Shown: in pieces, positions 44,947-58,029 of the stretch
How the letters are laid out: each line of letters opens with the position of its first letter
Position numbering within the stretch: the first letter of the stretch is position 1
DNA from: Vicia villosa
Lineage: Eukaryota > Streptophyta > Magnoliopsida > Fabales > Fabaceae
Assembly: GCF_029867415.1 (NCBI RefSeq)
Contig: NW_026705584.1
Span: 62,001 to 126,000, forward strand
Length of the DNA stretch: 64,000 nucleotides
Direction: 5' to 3'
Notes under the pieces: generated by a model
The model's database searches: none
Told to the model about the DNA's origin: nothing
Seen by the model: only the letters and a program-made list of their open reading frames with translations
Position numbers and translations under genes: made by a program

Positions 44947-47900
44947 ATGTCATGGTACTTGGACTCTGGGTGCTCGCGACACATGACGGGAAGAAGGTCT
45001 ATGTTCCAAGACCTGGTGCTTAAATCTGGTGGAGAAGTCAAGTTTGGAGGAGATCAGAAGGGCAAGATTATTGGCTCTGGAACCATAAGTATTGGTAACT
45101 CTCTTTCCATAACTAATGTACTTCTTGTAGAAGGATTAAACATAACTTATTGTCCATAAGTCAATTAAGTGACAATGGTTATGATATAATCTTCAATCAA
45201 AAGTCTTGCAAGGCTGTAAGTCAGAAGGATGGCTCAATCCTATTTACAGGCAAGAGAAAGAACATCATTTATAAGATTGATCTTTCAGATCTTGAGAAGA
45301 AGAAGGTGACTTGTCTTATGTCTGTTTCTGAAGAGCAATGGGTCTGGCACAGAAGATTAGGACATGCTAGTTTGAGAAAGATTTCTCAGATTAACAAACT
45401 AAATCTGGTCAGAGGACTCCCAAATCTGAAATACAAATCAGATGCTCTTTGTGAAGCATGTCAGAAGGGCAAGTTCTCTAAACCTGCATTCAAATCTAAG
45501 AATGTTGTCTCTTCCTCAAGGCCGTTAGAACTTCTGCACATTGATCTGTTTGGACCAGTCAAAACAGCATCTGTCAGAGGGAAGAAATATGGATTAGTCA
45601 TTGTAGATGATTATAGCCGCTGGACATGGGTAAAGTTCTTAAAACACAAGGATGAGTCTCATTCAATGTTCTTTGAATTCTGCACTCAGATTCAATCTGA
45701 GAAGGAGTGCAAAATCATAAAGGTCAGAAGTGATCATGGTGGTGAATTTGAGAACAGATTCTTTGAGGAGTTCTTCAAAGAAAATGGTATTGCCAATGAT
45801 TTCTCTTGCCCTAGAACTCCACAGCAAAATGGAGTTGTAGAGCGAAAGAATAGGACTCTACAAGAAATGGCCAGAACCATGATCAATGAAATCAATATGG
45901 CTAAGCACTTCTGGGGAGAAGCAATAAACACTGCATGTTATATTCAGAATAGAATCTCTATAAGACCTATTCTAAATAAGACTCCTTATGAATTGTGGAA
46001 GAACAGAAAGCCCAACATTTCATATTTTCATCCTTTTGGATGTGTCTGTTTCATTCTGAACACTAAAGATCATCTTGGTAAGTTTGATTCTAAGGCACAA
46101 AAATGTTTCCTTCTTGGATATTCTGAACACTCTAAAGGCTACAGAGTATACAACACAGAAACATTGGTTGTAGAAGAATCAATCAATATCAGATTTGATG
46201 ATAAGCTTGGTCTTGAAAAGCCAAAGCAGTTTGAGAATTTTGCAAATATAGATATTGGTATATCAGAAGCTGAAGAACCAAGAAGCAAAGTTTCAGAAGC
46301 TGAAAGTCTCAGAAGCAAAGGATCAGAAGATCAAGTTGCTGCATCTTTAGAGAATCTCAGAATTTCTGAAGAGCCAACAGTCAGAAGATCTTCTAGACTC
46401 ACCTCAGCTCACTCAGAAGATGTGATCCTTGGAAAGAAAGATGATCCTATCAGAACAAGAGCATTCCTTAAGAACAATGCAGAATGTCAATTAGGTCTTG
46501 TTTCTTTGATCGAGCCAACTTCTGTTGATCAAGCTCTAGAAGATCCAGACTGGATAATTGCCATGCAAGAAGAACTAAATCAGTTTACAAGGAATTATGT
46601 ATGGGATCTTGTTCCTAGACCAAAAGGATTCAACATCATTGGTACAAAGTGGGTTTTCAGAAACAAGCTTAGTGAGAAGGGAGAAGTGGTAAGAAACAAA
46701 GCCAGACTGGTGGCTCAGGGTTATAGTCAGCAAGAAGGTATTGACTATACAGAAACCTTTGCACCAGTGGCCAGGTTAGAATCTATTCGCTTATTAATTA
46801 TTTTGCCACTCAGCATAACATCACTCTGTATCAGATGGATGTTAAGAGTGCCTTCTTAAATGGTTATATAGATGAGGAAGTCTATGTCCACCAACCTCCT
46901 GGTTTTGAAGACTCTAAGTCTCCAGAACATGTTTTCAAACTTAAGAAATCATTGTATGGATTGAAGCAAGCTCCTAGAGCTTGGTACGAAAGATTAAGTT
47001 CTTTCCTTCTGGACAATGGTTTCACTAGAGGACAAGTGGATACGACTCTCTTCAGTAAAACATCTAAGAAGGACATTTTAATTTGTCAAATTTATGTTGA
47101 TGATATTATTTTTGGAACATCTAATGCTTCACTTGGAAAGGAGTTTGCTAAGTCTATGCAGGCTGAATTTGAAATGAGTATGATGGGAGAACTCAAGTAT
47201 TTTCTTGGAATTCAAATCAATCAAACTTCTGATGGAACATATGTTCATCAAACAAAGTATGTGAAAGAACTTCTGAAGAAGTTTAATCTTTCTGAAAGCA
47301 AAGAAGCCAAAACTCCTATGCATCCAACGTGTGTTCTAGGTAAGGATGGGGTAAGTAAGAAGGTTGATCAGAAGTTGTACAGAGGTATGATTGGATCTCT
47401 TCTATAATTAACTGCTTCTAGACCTAATATTTTATTCAGTGTTTGTTTGTGCGTTAGATTCCAATCAGATCCTAGAGAATCTCACTTAACTGCTGTTAAG
47501 AGAATTTTGAGGTATCGGAAAGGTACTACTAATGTTGGTTTAGTCTACAAAAGATCTAAAGAATACAACTTAGTAGGATTTTGTGATGCTGACTATGCTG
47601 ATGATAGAATTGAAAGGAAGAGTACTTCAGGAAGTTATCAATTTCTAGGAAGTCACCTGATCTCCTGGTACAGCAAGAAGCAAGCTACCATTGCCCTCTC
47701 AACAACATAAGCAGAATATGTTGCTGCTGCTGGTTGTAGCACACAAATGCTCTGGATGAAGGGTCAGCTAGAAGATTATCAAATATATGAGAGTAACATT
47801 CCTATCTTATGTGATAATACTTCTGCCATATGTTTATCTAAGAATCCTATCTTACATTCCAAAGCTAAACATATTGAGATTAAACATCATTTCATTAGGG

Positions 47901-48040
47901 ACTATGTTCAGAAGGGTGTTCTCTCTTTAAACTTTGTGGATACAGACCATCAATGGGCTGATATCTTTACAAAACCCCTTGCTGAAGATAGGTTTAAGTT
48001 CATTCTGAAGAATATCAGTATGGATTTATGTCCAGAATGA
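44947..48040 (+). pseudogene. pol of element B (protease-integrase-RT-RNase H), broken
   Basis: Protease with 'SWYLDSGCSRHMTG' (44950 onward). A frameshift near 45145 moves to the frame 45150-46859. This holds the integrase zinc finger (HRRLGHAS..., CEACQKGKF), the catalytic core with 'LLHIDLFGP', 'VRSDHGGEF' and '[12 protein letters not shown]', and the RT start. A second frameshift near 46810 leads to 46835-47407 with 'LYGLKQAPRAW' and RT site YVDD (47093-47104). RNase H follows in two segments separated by stops at 47405-47407 and 47708-47710, ending 'WADIFTKPLAEDRF' and a stop at 48038-48040. Order and motifs are standard Copia; at least two frameshifts and two nonsense codons disable it. 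Confidence 0.9.
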
Positions 48041-48536
48041 GAAGATAAGAAGGTCTTACGTATGGCTAAGTTCTGAAATGTGTTGGGATTATGTTTTTAT
48101 AAGAAGTTCTGATTATGATCAATTAGAAGTTCCGATTCTGTTATTACTAACGCTTCATTATCTCAGTTGATTCCGAATCTCTTTTAAAGTAAAACAGTTG
48201 TCACGAGTTTTCTAGAAAATGAACACGTGTTCACTATTTTTGGACAAGCATGCATGCAGTTGAGGAGACGCCGCCCTAGGTAGCTGTGCAAATCATTTCA
48301 GTTTGTCACTTTATCTCTCCTAACGTCATATCTCATTAAATGCAAATTGATGTCATGTTTTTCAGTAATCATTTCACTTAAACCATATTGCATTTATTAT
48401 TTTCTTTTATCCAACCTTTTATATACTCCTCTTCATCTTCATTTCATCCTTTTCACTCTCTCTCCTCATTCGTCCCTCTCTTTTTTTGCATTCAACGCAT
48501 AAACCCTAGTTTGTGTCTGCATCTTTGCATTTCACC

Positions 48537-50885
48537 ATGAATCCTTCATCAAGCTCTTCAAACCAAGCAGAAATGTCTTCCACTCAACTGGTTTTCAGCA
48601 AGCGTGGTTTTGCTCCATTGAAGACTTGTTCCATTCCTGCTTCAGAAATGGAAGTTCTATGTGAATCTTCAGTTGATTTTGAAAATCTAAAAATACATGG
48701 TTTCAAACCAGAAGCAAAGACAATGGCTCAAGGCTGGTCAGACTACCTTGATAGATTGGTTGGACCAATTTATCCGGCTCTTGTGAAAGATTTTTGGGCT
48801 CATGCAACGGTTACCCCAACTGCAATCATCTCCTTCGTGTTAGGGCATGAAGTTGTGATAACTGAGAAGTTGTTAAGGAAGCTGTACAACCTGGAAGATG
48901 AAGAAGGATGTACTGGTCCTCTTCATGGCAGAGTTTGTTGGCCACAAGTTGATAGACAAATATCAAATGCTACTGGTACTGAATCCCATAAAACTGGTGT
49001 GTTGAGGCCGTTCTACCAAGTTTGGGCTGAGATTATTCTGGGATCTCTCCATCATAGAAGAAGATCATCCTCCTCATCATACATTAGTCCTGATCATAAA
49101 TATACTCTCTTCTGCATTGGAAGAAGAATTGAACTCAACATCTCCGACATTCTCTTTCAGAATTTGAAGACGTCTATTGAAGAGTCAAGAGATGAAGAAT
49201 GTGAGAAGTATCCTCACCTTCCAAAAACTGCCATTCCTTTCGCCAGAATAATTTCAGACATTCTGATAGAAAGTGATTTGATGGATTCCCTAAGGACTAT
49301 TGGAACGTCCAAGTTCTTTGGAGTTATTCAAGGGCACGTTATTAATGGTTTTGATCTGCGAAGGTTGGAACTTATCAGGGAGATTACTTCTGTTCCTGTA
49401 ATCTTCCCAGATAGTTTGACCAGAAGAATTCCGGTTGAAGGCTTTGCTACCTTGTTCCAAGCAGAATTTAAAAAGGCTGTTAAGTACCATCTGGAAGCGT
49501 CTGTAAGAGCTCAATCTTCTGTTGATCCTGCATGGATTCATGGAAGAGTGCTTCCTTCTCTGGCTGACCTTCAGAAGAAGGATAAGAAGAAGCAAGAAGC
49601 AAGGCTGAAGAGAAAGGCTCAAGAAGAAGAAGCAAAGAAAGCCAAGAAGCAAAGGGTCACCTTTGATCCTGTTAAAGTAAACTCTAAAGAATATCAAGAT
49701 CAGCGCATCAGGGAGTCTTTCCGTACTGAAAGAACTACAAATTTTCCCAGGCAAGTATACCAACCTCCTCCTTCTGAACCTCACAACACCTTCACCATTC
49801 CAAATCCTCCTCAACCATCTCTTTCTACACTTGTTTTGAAGCCCACTCCACTAAATGTCTATCCTCCCACACCTTCTGATATCCCATCCTCATCAATCCT
49901 CCCCACAGATATTCCATCTTCATCCACCACAGCAGCTCCACCTTCTCTATCCCATCCCTTACCTCCCAGAAAATCCAACCCATATTGCCTCCTTTACCCT
50001 GACTACAAATTCACCTTCAACCCTCCTGAACCTGAACCTCATATCTTCCTGGAGTTGTTCAAGCATGAATTTGTCTCTAGGCTGGATCTCTTGCGAGATG
50101 CCTTCCTCAATGATCTTGATGATGTTTCTACTAGAAACCTTTGGAGAAGCTTTCGGCAGGATTTTCAGGTTGAAGCAATGAAAGTCCAGAAGAGACTAGT
50201 GGCTGCTGCACCTGGTTATGCTGGCTATCGACTAGAAGCTGATGATGGTGTATACTATCATCCCATCAGAAACAGGAGAGTTCTTGAGGAGAAGATGTTT
50301 GTTGATGAATTGCTGGATAATCCTTGCAGGGAGATTGTGGTCTGGAAACCTAAGTATCCAGTTCTGACTGGAGACTTCAAGTCACTGTTTGACTTTCTGA
50401 GGGAAAATCCTTCTGAGGAGGACCCCAATTTGGTCATTCCAGAAGTTGTTGATCCTCCAGAAGTTTAAGGTCCTTCTGCTCCAAGGAATCTTGCTGCCAT
50501 TCTTCAAGCTCTTGAGAATGGAGATTCTGATCTTCCTGCTCCTGAGTATGAAGAAGATGCTTATATGGGAGAAGCTGATGCTGAAGATCATCCTGCTGAG
50601 ACTATTCCTGTTGAGGAAAATCATGATGATGATCTGACAATGGAAGCTGCAGTTGAGATTGCTGTCCCTCTGAACAGAAGTTGTGAAGCTTCTTCTGGTG
50701 AACCCTCTCTTCTGGTGAAGATTCTAGAGGTTATTCAGAAGAACCAAGATGAGCTAGCTTCTCGTATGGACAAGCAAGATGACATCAATGCTGAGTTTCG
50801 CTCCTTCATGGAGAGGCAGACTGAGAGCAATGTTGGGATTCATGACATGCTGGCCAAGATTATGTCTAAGCTAGGGTCGTCTTAG
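48537..50885 (+). pseudogene. Envelope-like ORF of element B, one nonsense codon
   Basis: ATG 48537 (caccATGa) opens a frame that reaches TAA 50466-50468 after 643 residues. The same frame then continues to TAG 50883-50885, so the intact form would be about 782 residues. In element A the corresponding codon is sense (Glu), which indicates a single-base change. Visible parts: N-terminal globular region (about 25-300; 'GPIYPALVKDFWAHATVTP'), a Lys/Glu-rich stretch (about 345-385), a Pro/Ser-rich linker, 'NPCREIVVWKPKYPVLTGDF', an acidic region, and the C-terminus 'MSKLGSS'. Sireviruses commonly carry such an ORF between pol and the 3' LTR; its function is unknown. I see no convincing signal peptide. 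Confidence 0.8.
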
Positions 50886-51895
50886 TCCTTTGTGTCTTAA
50901 TTGTTTCTTTGTTTCTTGCATCTGTCTTCTATGCATCTTCCTTGTACCTTCTGATAATTCTTTTTTGCAATCAATGAAAATTATCTTCTTTTCTCTCATA
51001 TTGTTTTTGTTTTTCATCTGAATCTTTTGTGTTTTTGATGTTATGACAAAAAGGGGGAGAAAATGTGATAAATGATCTGATTTATATTATCAGTTGTTGG
51101 GAGAAAGTCTCCACATTTCTAACAAGAATTTGCAAGTTCTGTGTCTTTAAGTGTTTTGCAGGATTGAAGACAATCTTAAAAGCTCAACATGGGAAGCAAA
51201 GACATGGGGAAAAGCAATTCTGTATGGAAACAAGCTCATGGAAATTGAAGCAAGCTGAGTGCTATGAAGCTTCAAGATCAGAAGCAAGAAGGAAGAATGT
51301 TATGATATTCTGATGATAGAATATGCTCTAACTCATTCTTATTCCTTATATGTTCTGATGCATGTTTTTGTTCTAAATATGCTCTGAAACATTATTGTTT
51401 ATGCTCTGATACATATTATATGTTCTGATACATATTTTATGTTCTGATTCATTCATGCTCTGACTTTTGTCGTGTAGTTTGTTCTGTAATATTTCAGGAT
51501 GTAGAGATGCTCTGATGATGCTCTGGTACATTCAACAATGTTCTGATACAATCTAGCATGCAATGATTCAAGAAGAAATTCAAGCTCTGAAGCTGTCCTA
51601 TGGAAGCAAGAAGCAGAAGCTATGAATGTTCTGAAGATCTAAGCATATGTGATCTTCTCAACTGAAATGGAAAATACTCAGGGAAGTCCTTTATTTATAA
51701 ATTTCTTCCAGTATTTATTTCAGGGGGAGATTATTTATCTCAGCGGGAGATTGTTAATCTCAGGGGGAGACATATTCACACACTATGTTTATATGCTTAT
51801 GCTATAACTGTGTAATTGCCTTTAGCCGTATGATATTCTGATTGCAAATTCATATCATTTATATATGTTTTTGTCATCATCAAAAAGGGGGAGAT
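50886..51895 (+). other. 3' non-coding region and polypurine tract of element B
   Basis: About 1 kb between the envelope-like stop and the 3' LTR, non-coding and nearly identical to 37638-38648 in element A. It contains repeated 'atgctctgatacat'-type phrases and three 'caggggga' or similar G-rich runs (51720-51770). It ends with the polypurine tract aaaaagggggaga directly before the LTR. Confidence 0.8.
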
Positions 51896-52186
51896 TGTTA
51901 GAACAAGATTTGTTCTGATCAATATTCTTAGTTTTGATGATAACAATGTATATGAATTTTGTATGAGATAATGTGGTACTCTAATACTATGCAATTTCCA
52001 TTTCAGGAATTATATAAAGAGTATGCACAAAATCAGCGCAAGAAGCACTGACTCAGAAGGTTCAACATGCAACATCAGAACATGGTCTGGCAAGACATCA
52101 GAAGATGGTCAAGCAGAATCAGAACATGGTCTATGGAAGCATCAGAAGGACTTGAGATCAGAAGCAGAAGCATTGAAGTTCTCATG
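51896..52186 (+). repeat. 3' LTR of element B, first part
   Basis: TGTTAGAACAAG at 51896 to the TCATG duplication (52182-52186), where the solo LTR interrupts it. Continues at 58030. Confidence 0.92.
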
Positions 52187-54675
52187 TGTCATACCCTAAT
52201 TTTGACCCCCCCTGAGATGTCATATCTTTATAACTTTTCATCAAAGTCAAAGCATATACTCAGAGCAGTCACTTATTCATCTGGTACTTAGTCGAGGGTG
52301 CTCAGGAACAAAAGAGCTCAGGCAAAGGATCAATCAGTAAAAGGGATGGTTTCTAACACAACCATGGGACTCAAAAGCTTCATTCTATTCATCTATGATT
52401 GATTAGATACCCATCACCTGGACTCAGGATTGCTTACTTCACCAGTCTAGGGTTTTGAGCCCATCAAGGACTAAAATCAGGGATCACATTCGGGAAACCC
52501 TAGAAAGCTCAAAGGCATCACTCAAAGGCTTAAATCATCTTCAAATGATCAATATAACAACATCCATTGGGCATCACACCTCAATTCAAGAACCATAGTC
52601 ATCAATTTCATCTGATCGACAATTAGGGTTTTTGACCTAATTCACCTGGATAGTTGACTTTTAATCAGGACATGAACCCAAAACTCAAAAAATGGTTCAA
52701 GAACTTCTATTACCTCAACATAGTCCATTCATATCATTCACTTGAGGAGAAGGACTTGGTTCATCACAAAAGTCCAAAATCCCACTTCATCTGAAAAAGT
52801 CAACTGTACAAGATCACCTTTGAATTTTAGGGTTTTTGGTCAAATCATGACTTTTAAGGATCAATATCATCAATATATGATTATTAAAGTCATTTGACCA
52901 AATAAATTCAAGAAAATTCACCAAGGGCCAAAAAGTCGGGAATTAGGGTTTTTAAGGGCATTATGGGAACTCAAAATTTCACCTACACAACTCAAAAAAC
53001 TTCCAACATTAAAGTTGTAGATCTTACAAAATAAAACAACATCTTACATAGGAACCTTTTTCAAAAGATCAACCATTTAAGAGATTTGGAATTTTGAAGC
53101 TTTAGGTCATAAAAACTTAGAAATTTTTCTAAGTGTTTTTTAACCTAATTTTCTTCCAACTTTGGGCTCATTTTTCACAATTTTCCCAAATGATTTTGAA
53201 GAAACCCTAAACTAATGATTTGAAGTAGATGTTTAGGGCTTTCCAAATTGTGCTCAACCTTCTCCAAATTCATTTTGAGCTAGGAGTTATGCTTGTTCAA
53301 AGTTGGCCTCATGATGTAAAATTATAGGTCATGCATCATTTTGGAACTTTGCAATTTTGTGCATATAACCTCACTTATGGATGCTACATGACCCATAACA
53401 CATATGCAAACATGCCATGCATCCACTTTCACCATAGCATGAAGATTGAAGAAGATTCCCAAAACAAGAACATGTGATTATGTAATGATTACATTTAGGA
53501 ATTTATGGCAAATTGATGAATCATCAAAGGAATCTTCCCACCAACCAATTAGAGCTCATTCTGCATCAGAAGTGTCCCCTAAGATCAGATGGAATCAATG
53601 GATAGGGAGCTAGCTCGGAAATGCAATGATCACACTTGGATATTCTTTGAAATTTCTTCATGCTTAAGGTACCAAGTTAACCTCATTAAGCAAGCTCACT
53701 ACAGCCATTTGCTCTGCATCCATTTGCATATAAATACAAGTGCATTCCTCAGTATTAGACACACCAAAGCAACTCTATTCCTTGCTTTCTCCTTCTCTTC
53801 TCATGCTTATGGTTTTTCAAAGTTCTTTGGCAAGAAGAATCGTTTTCTTCAAACCAGAGCTTCTCTTTGGAAAGTAAGCATTCTAACATCTCAAGGGGGT
53901 TTATTAGAGGTGATCCAAGCACCTGGATCACTTCTATAAGTGGAGGAACACCATTGTTGCTTTCACTTTGGAGCTCTTGCAGTTGGAGGTCCATAGAGCA
54001 ATTTAGAAGGTTTCAAGCAAAGCCAAGCATCCAGACACATTCCTTAGGGCATAGTGAAGCTATTCAGATGGTCGCAGCTCATCTGTAACTGCAGATTCAT
54101 CATCCTCCATATTCACTTGAAGCTCAAATCGAAGGTGTCGGGTAGAATAATTCAGAAGGATTGAAGTCACAATAAGCGTTCAGTTAGCATCATTGAGTCC
54201 CAAGGAAGCTTTTAGGATCATTCACACAAGCCCAGAAGCTCTCCATCATTCGTATGACCTTCAGTTTCAGAGGTAAGTTTTTGAACTCCACCTCTTTAAT
54301 TTAAGTACTCTTTGTGATAAAGCTCGATACTATCTTGTTCAGCATCATCAGAGGATTGAAAACCCTCTATCATCATTCATTTATTCATCTTGTTTGTCAT
54401 TTAATTTCAAATTTAGGGTTCATATGTTCTTCGTGTTTTCTGAGAAATTAGGTAGTTGTAGTTAATATAAATAAATGTTAGTTACATATCTGGATTCGTG
54501 AGGAAATTTGGAGCAAGATTGATGTTTACATCATGCCATTTAGTTGAGAAACCAGAGAGTTAGAAATTTGAAAATCTTTGAGCTCGAGGAAGAAGATGAA
54601 CATGGCGCGCGCAAATTTGAATCTTCTGGCTTGTTTTTAAATATATTAAGTTTGATGCATACAAATAACAAACTG

Positions 54676-54748
54676 CGCGCGTAGCCCAGATGGTGAGAGT
54701 TTTGGTCAGTGACTTGGAGGGCTTGAGTTCAAGCCCTCTAGGTGACAA
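54676..54748 (+). other. tRNA-like segment in Ogre-type LTR
   Basis: A-box-like 'tagcccagatggtgagag' followed by a strong T-arm-like hairpin 'gagggcttgagttcaagccc' + 'tc'. The spacing resembles a tRNA, but the acceptor stem is poor. It is probably a fossil tRNA-derived module. Confidence 0.45.
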
Positions 54749-55591
54749 AACCTTATTTTTTATCACTTTTTCCACTTAATTTCTTCACAACTTTAACCAA
54801 TTATTTAACCTATCAAATTAATTCATTTTAACTTCATTTTTCACACACTTGTTGATTAATATATATATTTTATGAATAATCAAAAAAATCACAAAAATAT
54901 TGTTTATTTTATATATCTTTATTAGGTTGAAAATATTGTTGTTTTAAGTGTTTTTTTAAATATGTTTTAATCTATGTTTTCATTGAAATTTCAAAACCTA
55001 ATATCTCATAAATATTTTGTGATAAAACCCTAAGCCATTTAGGTCTTAATTAGGTTTAGATTTCATCTTTACTTTAATTAAGTTGACTTTTTTCAAAATT
55101 CAAAACTGTCTTCATACTTCAAAATAAACAGACGATCGAGGTTTTCAAACAACAGAACCTCACATCTTCTCAACTGTTTTTACAACCAGTACTATAAAGT
55201 ACTGGGCCTCTAATAGAGTGTAAGTCCCAACACCTTTTTCTTTTCATAGTTTGTTTTCAAAAACTGTATTTACAAAATCTCCTTGCTGTTTTCAAAACAT
55301 TCTTCTGGTATTTGAAGGGCATTATTCTCGGTGAAACTCTTCAGATACCTATGTGACCTTTGTCCATCTTCACTTCTTCTGTTTTCAAAAACCCTTAACT
55401 GTTTATCATAAATATTAAACTGTTATCAATTGTTGGTAAGGCTTTGTACATACTTCTTCAAAGGCCTCCACTCCATCCAGGTTAGGCTTTACAAGCTTTA
55501 AATTTACAGTCTTTATTTAAATTACTGTCAAATATAGAACTGTTTATATTTTGTTTAGAACTACGTCTGAGTGTAAACCCTAGGACAGTTA

Positions 55592-55594
<3 letters not shown>

Positions 55595-55643
<49 letters not shown>
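55595..55643. repeat. (TA)n microsatellite
   Basis: About 24 uninterrupted TA units within the Ogre-type solo LTR. Confidence 0.95.
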
Positions 55644-55646
<3 letters not shown>

Positions 55647-55902
55647 GAATATGGCCTAGGATTGAGAATGTCTTCCCGGTGAAGGCTCTTTCCTAATTAG
55701 AGATCTTTAGTTCAAACCCTCAAGATGAATTATTCCCGGTGAAACATCTTGAAAAAAAGCCTTAGAACAAAAACTAGGACACATCCACCCAAAGAGCAAT
55801 TATTCCCGGTGAAACCTCTTACCCATTTGCTTAAAGCCAAAATAAGTTCAAAACCACATAGCTTTCTCTTGTCTATAACAAGGACCCTCGATGACCCTCG
55901 AT

Positions 55903-56980
55903 TAGCCTCCTCTTGGGCTTTGTACAAGGACCCACAGGCTTCTTAAAAGCATTTCCAGCTTCCTCTTGAGCTTGTATACAAGGACCCATCAGGTTTCTTA
56001 TAAACGTAGGAACAGGTCTTTAGTTACCTTTTAGCCTATCCTGGTGAGTTTCTTCCATTCTTTAAACCAGACTTTAAACAAGCTAAGATTGTCTCAATCT
56101 CATATTGAGTACACTTTTTGGAATGAGAGACATGGACAGTCTCTGTCACCCTTATCTTCATCAATCTTCCTTAGTAGAGTCTAGGATCCATATTTGCTTA
56201 TTCTCAGCAAGAGTCAGCCTTAATCTTGGGCTTTAAAACAAGAAGTCTCCACTAGATAATCTTTCTGCCATTTTAATAAAAACCCCTGGAAAGGGTCAGC
56301 CTCCAATCTCAGTCAATAAAAAGGTCAAAACCCCTGGAAAGTGTCAGCCTCCAAAAATTCATTCTTTCAAAGGATAATTTCCCCAGCTAAGCCAAAAATC
56401 CCTGGAAAGGGTTAGCTTCCAAAAAATCAGTCTTTTAATAAATAAATCCTCCAGTAGAATAAAACTTCCCCAGTGAGTCCTTTATCATTAAGTAGCCACA
56501 ACCTTGGGCTTTGTACAAGGTAGATAAACCACATTTCTTGTGTCAAAGATTCCTAATCTCAAGGATTTTTTCCCCATAGAGTCCTCCATACTCATTTTCT
56601 TTAAAAATCAGCCACAACCTTGGGCTTTGTACAAGGCAGAAAATAATGTTTTCCCTAGCCAAAGTAGCCACAACCTTGGGCTTCATACAAGGCACAAATT
56701 AATAACTTCCTCAGTTGAAAGTCAGCCACAACCTTGGGCTTTGTACAAGGCACAGATAGAGTCATCCATAGTCTTAAAAACTCAGTTTCCTCGGCAGTTA
56801 GCCACAACCTTGGGCTTCATACAAGGCACAAAATAGAGTCTCCCTAAGTAGAGTCAGCCTCAATTCTGGGCTTTATACAGAACACAAAAACCCCTTAGTT
56901 TAAATTCTCCCCAGTAGAGTTATCTTTCAACAAACAATAAAATAAATCAAAAGCCTCAAGTTTGGGCCTCATACAAGCCA
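55903..56980 (+). repeat. Dispersed 'CCTTGGGCTTTGTACAAGG' phrase repeat
   Basis: About nine copies with variants: near 55909, 55961, 56222, 56500, 56614, 56671, 56729, 56804 and 56960. Most read 'agccacaaccttgggctttg' then 'tacaaggca'. The arms CCTTG and CAAGG are complementary around a nine-base core, so each unit can form a small hairpin. Interleaved are repeats of 'cccctggaaagggtcagcct' (56283, 56330, 56398) and 'attcccggtgaaa' (55668-55810). Confidence 0.8.
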
Positions 56981-57092
56981 GCTAAAAATCAAATCTTTTA
57001 TACATAAGTAGATATAGCTTATCTCTATAGAGAGATCTTTCTCCTATCTCACCACATTCAAACAAACAAACATTACATTTTATTTCAATTAA

Positions 57093-57269
57093 GTCTCCCA
57101 TTTAGGATTTTGAAAGGCATGAGCTGGTAGTAGAACCCAGACATGTGGTAACTTTCCCTAATTTGGATGAGCATTTCATTTTAACCAGTCTCCCATTTAG
57201 GATTTTGGAAGGCATGCTCTGGCAGTAGAACCCAGGCATGTGGTAACTTTCCCTAATTTGGTTGAGCAC
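57093..57269 (+). repeat. Direct repeat, about 80-bp units with 95-bp period
   Basis: The block starting 'gtctcccatttaggatttt' at 57093 recurs at 57188 and extends to 'tttccctaatttgg' plus 'tgagca' with few differences. Inside the Ogre-type LTR. Confidence 0.85.
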
Positions 57270-58029
57270 CTTTCTTTCATTCAAGATGCAGTTGACGAGT
57301 ATACTTGCACATAAACAAGTAAGGTCCCCCTCTTGAATGAAATGAATCCAGTTATTCTGTCACTTTAAAAATGTTTGTGGTGGAATAGTAGAAATACCTC
57401 TCTGTAAAGATGATTTCATATCTCTTTACTGTAAACAGAGATTTAATTCAAGCTTCAACCTTGAGCTTCAAGCAAGGCACCAGAAATCATTAATATCCCT
57501 AATTAGTTCCCCGAACTACATTAAGCTCTGACTTCCACTAGGGATATGTAGGCATGAGGTTCACAAGGAATCTCAGCGAGCTAATAAAATACCAAAAATA
57601 GTCAGTTTGTCTGTCTGTCTGTCTGTCTTTTTTTTTAAATCAATTCAAATTCTCTCTCCTAACAAAAAGGAGAAACTTTCCCAATAATAAGCGACAAACA
57701 CAATCACAATGACACAGAGAAGGTTCCCGTAGAGTACTACAGATATGTAGGGTGCTTAAACTCTTCCCTATGTATAACCGACCCCCGGGCTCCAAAATTT
57801 CTAGTCTAGGTGAATCCCCACACTTAGCAAACTCCTAGGGTTAATTTGAGATCTTTTTCCCCTCTCCTACTCGTTAGGACAATTAAAAAGTTTGTGTGAT
57901 ATCGTAGGAAGAACTGAAACAAAATTCATCCCGCCACGGGCGCATTCTCCTTCTAAATTTCGCGTGAAGGGTCTAGCGTGCCGTCCTCCCAAGTGAAACG
58001 GGGAGGTAAAAAAACGACACCACATCATG

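Larger units (their letters stand above)
52187..58024 (+). mobile_element. Ogre/Tat-like solo LTR, 5.8 kb
   Basis: Begins TGTCATACCCTAATTTTGAC and ends GACACCACA. It is flanked by the perfect 5-bp duplication TCATG (52182-52186 and 58025-58029) and lies inside the element-B 3' LTR. Length is 5838 bp. There is no gag, pol or second LTR between the duplications, so it is a solo LTR left by LTR-LTR recombination. The start and the size fit Ogre elements of vicioid legumes. Contents: tRNA-like segment 54676-54748, (TA)n 55595-55643, dispersed phrase repeats 55680-57000, direct repeat 57093-57269, GTCT microsatellite at about 57607-57630. A smaller related LTR end is at 1-277. Confidence 0.92.

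Noticed and set aside
54676..54748. Functional tRNA gene
   Set aside because: A strong T-arm-like hairpin is present, but the acceptor stem does not pair well and the segment is inside an LTR.
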